Below are positions 60,153-64,000 of a stretch of DNA of 64,000 nucleotides, one piece after another (within the stretch, counting starts at the first letter, position 1; the number at the start of each line of letters is the position of its first letter). Where the stretch lies: contig CAVRYY010000003.1 of the NCBI GenBank assembly GCA_963725655.1, positions 620,001-684,000 on the forward strand. The letters are read 5' to 3'. The notes below the pieces were generated by a model. It had not been told where the DNA came from and ran no database searches. It was given only the letters and a program-made list of their open reading frames with translations. The DNA is from CAVRXT01 sp963725655 (GTDB lineage Bacteria > Acidobacteriota > Terriglobia > Acidiferrales > UBA7541). A program made the position numbers and the translations under genes.

Positions 60153-63100
60153 ACTTTTGCTCCCAGGCGGAACGGCTCGATCTCAGGAAGAAGCCGCGCC
60201 ATTTCCGTTTCGATCGCAGCGATGGACTCGCCGGCATTTTTCAGATCACCGTCGCGAGCGAATTGTTCCAAAGCGGCCGCCGCTGATGCTGTGGCCGCGG
60301 CGCCCAGATTGCCGGCTGAACCTCGCAACGAATGCGCGGCGCGTTCGAGCAACTTCGTGTCTCTGGCCTCCAGGGCCTTACGCAACTCCGCTTGGCGTTG
60401 CGGGTATTCTTCGGAAAAAAGATTCAACAACTCGGCCAGAAGCTTGCGGTCTCCCTGCACTCGTTCCAGAACCCCTTGTGAATCGAAAACCACGGCGGGA
60501 GAAGAGGCCCGCGGAGATTCGCGAGGCCTTTCGATTCGCTCTCCCCCTGAATACCTTTTCAGCAAGCCGGCCAGCTCGGCGAACCGGAGAGGCTTGGTGA
60601 TGTAGTCGTCCATGCCCGCGGCGAGGCATTTTTCGCGGTCGCCCTTCATGGCGTGAGCGGTCACCGCGATGATGGGTATGCGCCCGCCTTGAATGGCCTC
60701 TTTGTCTCGGATGGAGCCGGTGGTTTCGAATCCGTCCATTTTTGGCATCTGTACGTCCATCAGGACCAAATCGAATCTGGCGCGGTCAAATGCCATCAAT
60801 GCTTCCTCGCCGTTGTTGGCGACCTCCACTTGATGACCCAACTTTTCGAGCACCCGCACCGCAAGCTGTTGGTTCACCCGGTTGTCTTCGGCCAACAGAA
60901 TCTTCAGGCGGCGGGCGCCGTCCGGCGTGAAATCGGGCGCCGCCAACTGCGCGGTGGATACTTCCGGCGGCCGGAAAAGCACGGTGAGGATCATGTTGAG
61001 GAGTTCCGATTGACTGGCGGGTTTTGAGAGGTAACCGGCGATGCCGGCCTCCCGCGAGCGCACGCCTTCTCCGCGCTGCCCCAGTGAGCTGAGCATGATC
61101 ATCGGCATGGATTTATTTCGGGAGTCCCGCCGGATGTCGCGCGCCAGCGTGAAGCCGTCGGTCTCCGGCATTTGCGCGTCGATGATCGCCAGACCGAAGG
61201 GCGTCCCGGATTCATGCGCCAAATCGATGGCCAGCAACGCCTCCCGCGCGCCTTCGGCACAATGCGCATCCATTCCCCAATGGTTGAATATTTCGCTCAT
61301 GACGAATCGATTGGTGTAGTTGTCGTCCACCACCAGCACTCGGATCGTTTGTATTTGTGCGAGCGTGCCAAATCGCTGTGGCCCCGGCGCTCGATCCACT
61401 TTTTCCAGTGGCAGGGTGAAATGAAAAGTGCTTCCTACCCCTTCCCGGCTCTCCAGCCAGATTTTCCCCCGCATCGCTTCCACCAGCCGCCGGGTAATCG
61501 CCAGGCCCAGCCCGGTGCCGCCGTATTTTCGGGTCATCGAGCTGTCGGCTTGAGTGAACGCATCGAATATCAGGTTCTGTTTGCCCTGCGCAATTCCGAT
61601 TCCGGTATCCTTCACCTGCACATGCAACACCACGCTTCGGTCCGAATCCGCCTCTTGATTCACATCGACGGCCACCTCTCCTTTTTCGGTGAACTTGATC
61701 GCGTTCCCCAATAAGTTGATCAGCACTTGGCGGATCTTTCCGATGTCCCCCAGGTAGTGGTCCGCCAATTGCGGCCTCACCCGGTAAGTTAGCTCCAGCT
61801 CTTTCTGGTGCGCGCGAACCGACAGCGATCGCAGCGTTTCGGCCAGCGAATCCCGCAGCGAGAACTCGACCATGTCGAGTTCCATCTTTCCCGCTTCCAG
61901 CTTCGAAAAATCGAGAATGTCGTTGATCAGGATCAGCAGGGAATCGCCGCAGAATTTCACGGTAGTCAAGTATTCCCGCTGCTCGGAGTTCAGCGGAGTA
62001 TCCAGAGCCAGTTCGGTCATACCCAGAATTCCGTTCATCGGCGTGCGAATTTCGTGGCTCATGTTCGCCAGGAATTCACTTTTCGCGTGGTTGGCCGCTT
62101 CCGCCGCCACCATTGCGCGCTTCAACTCCTCCTCGTCGCGCTTGCGCTGGGTAATGTCCTGCAGAATGCGGAGCGAGCCCGCTACTTTGCCTGCCACGAT
62201 CAGCGGCACCGCGTGCAATTCGAAGTCCAGCGCCGCCCCGTCGCGGCGATAGCGGCGAACCACGAGCTCCACGGATCTCCCGGCGAAAGTCTCGTCGGAT
62301 ATCCAGCGCATCTCGTCCCGCATGGCGGGCGTCAGCAGATCGCGAACCGAGGGGTCGTCCATGCCGGACAGGCCAAATTGAAAGGTTTGTTCAAACGCGG
62401 GGTTGGCCAGGGTGACTTGCCCCTCGCGGTCGATGACGATGATGCCCAGAGGATTGTTTTCAATCAGGGCGTTGAGATAAGCGGTGCGTTCTTCGACCCG
62501 CTTTTCGAGTCCCGCCTGGATTTCCTGCATGGCCGCGTCGCGTCCTTGAACCCGGGCCATCATTCCGTTGAAACAATCAAACAAGAAACCGATCTCGTCG
62601 TCGGCGACTTTTTTCACGCGAATCGAGTAGTTCTGATTCGCGGAAACTTCCCAGGCCGTGTGCGCGAGCGTCTGAAGGGGCCCGGATATCACCCGCTGCA
62701 AACGCGCCGAGAGCAGCAGTCCTCCCAGCAGGGAACACAGCAGCACCGCGGTGGCGTTGATAGCGAAACGCCGTTCGCGGTCCCGCAAGTCCGAAAGATC
62801 GGATTCCAGATATAAGGTGCCAATCGTTTCGCCGGACAGGTGGATCGGCCGGAACAGGCTCATTTTGTCGTGCGACGTGCTGGTGGCCTGAAGATGGGAA
62901 AGCGTGCCCGCGGAACGCACCGCGGCGGCATTGGCACGATATTCCGCGAACGGCTGGCCGGTCTTGTCGTACAGGCAGGCGTAAACGATATGGGGATTCG
63001 CGCGCACTGAACCAAGGATTTCGCGAGCCGACGCCGCGTCGCTAAATGTGAGCGCCGCGATCACGTTGGTTTCCACCATCTTGGCGGTGATTTCCAGGTC

Positions 63101-63244
63101 GCTCGCTTTGTTCTCCATAAATGTCAGGCGATCGAACACGGCAAAAGTGAAAGTAGCGGCACAGAGCGTAACCGCACACGTTACCAGCACAATTCCCAGG
63201 ATTTTCAAGCGGATCGAAATGTTGCGGATGCTCAGCACGCTCAC
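60149..63244 (-). CDS. BarA-like hybrid kinase with YfiN-type CHASE8-HAMP input
   Basis: The product has 1031 residues. Two membrane helices (about 11-32 and 155-180) flank a periplasmic domain reading as CHASE8 (ASDLEITAKMVETNVIAALT, FSDAASAREILGSVRANPHI, VYACLYDKTGQPFAEYRANA), the type found in the diguanylate cyclase YfiN. HAMP, PAS (ALIENNPLGIIVIDREGQVT), HisKA (ANMSHEIRTPMNGILGM), HATPase_c, two receivers (AIIDAQMPETDGF; VLMDVQMPKMDGF) and a C-terminal HPt with AAHSLRGSAGNLGA follow. The yfiR gene ends inside its start (4-nt overlap), so YfiR is the probable regulator of its periplasmic domain. Confidence 0.93.
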   Translation of the reverse strand: MSVLSIRNISIRLKILGIVLVTCAVTLCAATFTFAVFDRLTFMENKASDLEITAKMVETNVIAALTFSDAASAREILGSVRANPHIVYACLYDKTGQPFAEYRANAAAVRSAGTLSHLQATSTSHDKMSLFRPIHLSGETIGTLYLESDLSDLRDRERRFAINATAVLLCSLLGGLLLSARLQRVISGPLQTLAHTAWEVSANQNYSIRVKKVADDEIGFLFDCFNGMMARVQGRDAAMQEIQAGLEKRVEERTAYLNALIENNPLGIIVIDREGQVTLANPAFEQTFQFGLSGMDDPSVRDLLTPAMRDEMRWISDETFAGRSVELVVRRYRRDGAALDFELHAVPLIVAGKVAGSLRILQDITQRKRDEEELKRAMVAAEAANHAKSEFLANMSHEIRTPMNGILGMTELALDTPLNSEQREYLTTVKFCGDSLLILINDILDFSKLEAGKMELDMVEFSLRDSLAETLRSLSVRAHQKELELTYRVRPQLADHYLGDIGKIRQVLINLLGNAIKFTEKGEVAVDVNQEADSDRSVVLHVQVKDTGIGIAQGKQNLIFDAFTQADSSMTRKYGGTGLGLAITRRLVEAMRGKIWLESREGVGSTFHFTLPLEKVDRAPGPQRFGTLAQIQTIRVLVVDDNYTNRFVMSEIFNHWGMDAHCAEGAREALLAIDLAHESGTPFGLAIIDAQMPETDGFTLARDIRRDSRNKSMPMIMLSSLGQRGEGVRSREAGIAGYLSKPASQSELLNMILTVLFRPPEVSTAQLAAPDFTPDGARRLKILLAEDNRVNQQLAVRVLEKLGHQVEVANNGEEALMAFDRARFDLVLMDVQMPKMDGFETTGSIRDKEAIQGGRIPIIAVTAHAMKGDREKCLAAGMDDYITKPLRFAELAGLLKRYSGGERIERPRESPRASSPAVVFDSQGVLERVQGDRKLLAELLNLFSEEYPQRQAELRKALEARDTKLLERAAHSLRGSAGNLGAAATASAAAALEQFARDGDLKNAGESIAAIETEMARLLPEIEPFRLGAKV

Positions 63245-63813
63245 CTCGCCCCCGATTTGTCGTGAACGATACTGGCCAGCGCCAACAATTTCGAACTGAT
63301 TTCCAGCCCTGCGCGGGCCGCCGCGTCCGGATTGATCGCGAATCTCACCTTGCTGCCTTCACGCGTGAATTGGATATGCCCTCCCATCTCGGCGAATTTA
63401 GCGCTTTCGCCCACCAGCAGCGCGCCCGATCCTCGCGCACTCTCCAGCAGCTCCGGGACCCGCGATTTGTCCTGCATGCTGATGAAAATCACCTGGCAGG
63501 ATTTCAGTTCGCTGGCTCGGGGAATGCGGCGAGCGACCAAGGAATGGCCGTTGATCGTTTTGCCCTGGATCGCCGCGTCCAGAGATCCTCCGAATGGATC
63601 GTCGCCGTACACGCAGAATTCGATGGGGTTTCCGGCGGGTGGAGCGGCGTTGGCAGGAAACTGCACAAACTTCACGAAGTTGTACAAGAACGCCGCCTTA
63701 ACGTCGTATTCACTAGGTGTTCCGCTCTGCGCCTGCGCTGGGGCATGAATCGCGGCTACGGCGCACATCGCCGCGAGGAACAGCCTCCATTGCCGCATGC
63801 GCGTTATCGGCAC
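63241..63813 (-). CDS. yfiR: YfiR-family periplasmic regulator
   Basis: In Pseudomonas YfiR represses the cyclase YfiN from the periplasm. The product has about 190 residues from GTG 63813 (GGGAAG upstream), with ATG 63798 possible; a signal peptide follows (RLFLAAMCAVAAIHAPAQAQ). The DUF4154 pattern is clear: SEYDVKAAFLYNFVKFVQFP, IEFCVYGDDPFGGSLDAAIQ, SELKSCQVIFIS, GALLVGESAKFAEMGGHIQF and KVRFAINPDAAARAGLEISS, with SKLLALASIV at the end. Two cysteines (FCVYGD, KSCQV) sit where YfiR has a regulatory disulfide. It directly follows an outer-membrane receptor gene. Confidence 0.93.
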   Translation of the reverse strand: MPITRMRQWRLFLAAMCAVAAIHAPAQAQSGTPSEYDVKAAFLYNFVKFVQFPANAAPPAGNPIEFCVYGDDPFGGSLDAAIQGKTINGHSLVARRIPRASELKSCQVIFISMQDKSRVPELLESARGSGALLVGESAKFAEMGGHIQFTREGSKVRFAINPDAAARAGLEISSKLLALASIVHDKSGAR

Positions 63814-63896
63814 CGTTTGTTTCTTCCCGTCCAACGTAACCGCCCTCCACCCTTCCGGCGAGAATTCACTGTGCGTAACACGGACTTCGTGAATTA

Positions 63897-64000
63897 CTAG
63901 AATTGCCACGCCAGCTTGACGAATGCGGCGCGCTTCGCGTCCGACGAACCAAAAATGACCGGTAAACTTTGGAATTCGGTGTGGTGATCGGCAAGCAGGT
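63897..64000 (-). CDS. C-terminal end of an outer-membrane beta-barrel, probably a TonB-dependent receptor
   Basis: Only the last 33 codons are in the window, with the stop at 63897-63899. The frame reads ADHHTEFQSLPVIFGSSDAK, then RAAFVKLAWQF. The final strand ending in an aromatic phenylalanine is the beta-barrel assembly signal of outer-membrane proteins. TonB-dependent receptors next to yfiR genes are common in my recollection, which supports that identity, but the fragment alone cannot prove it. Confidence 0.55.
   Translation of the reverse strand, partial: LLADHHTEFQSLPVIFGSSDAKRAAFVKLAWQF

Noticed and set aside
61808..62815. Rightward frame of 335 codons opposite the hybrid kinase gene
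   Set aside because: It is antisense to conserved HisKA, PAS and HAMP codons and has no independent support.

Overview
The window looks like chromosomal DNA of an Acidobacteriota bacterium, probably Terriglobia-like. This is inferred from gene families rather than from any marker search. The supporting families are an Oar-type TonB-dependent receptor with an N-terminal carboxypeptidase-regulatory domain, an ADOP-type MacB-like permease, a YTLPP-type M48 peptidase N-terminus and numerous small secreted proteins. The DNA is GC-rich and Gram-negative in content (Mla-type lipid transport, porin, TonB receptors). Most genes are ordinary chromosomal genes in short operons. I saw no intact insertion sequence, prophage or CRISPR array.

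Layout, 1-20 kb: a truncated M48-like peptidase gene, two small orphan genes, a large TonB receptor, about 1.1 kb of non-coding DNA, a lipase-maturation-factor-like membrane protein, RNase R with two small genes behind it, a beta-hydroxyacid dehydrogenase, an APC permease, a secreted alpha/beta hydrolase, a secreted TldD/TldE-like protease pair, tRNA-Glu(CTC) and small secreted proteins. 20-32 kb: a PAS-GGDEF-EAL protein with a degenerate GGDEF, an ADOP permease, a putative molybdenum-linked group (HTH-TOBE regulator, porin with a fused carboxypeptidase-regulatory domain, molybdopterin-binding-fold protein), a GlsB-type membrane protein, a serine hydrolase and a YjbR-like protein.

32-39 kb: a housekeeping operon rplU-rpmA-obgE-nadD-rsfS-(sigma54 activator)-rlmH-hypothetical, with translational overlaps between several genes, then ruvA and ruvB on the other strand with a gene remnant between them. 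39-44 kb: a compact bacterial-microcompartment cluster (class II aldolase, one hexameric shell protein, three EutN/CcmL-type pentamer proteins) downstream of glutamate dehydrogenase. 44-56.6 kb: YggU, YvcK, a TPR-like protein, an MglA-type GTPase, STAS proteins, two histidine kinases, an Mla-type lipid transport cluster lacking a visible MlaC, and citrate synthase.

56.9-64 kb: a signalling cluster transcribed leftwards: the end of an outer-membrane receptor, a YfiR protein, a hybrid kinase whose input looks like the CHASE8-HAMP half of YfiN, a MASE1 histidine kinase and a REC-GGDEF diguanylate cyclase. The order and the 4-nt overlaps suggest that a YfiR-type periplasmic signal is routed through phosphotransfer to c-di-GMP synthesis. 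This cluster, the microcompartment cluster and the secreted TldD/TldE-like pair are the most interesting parts of the window. All family names come from reading the protein sequences and recalled motifs; no database search was made.
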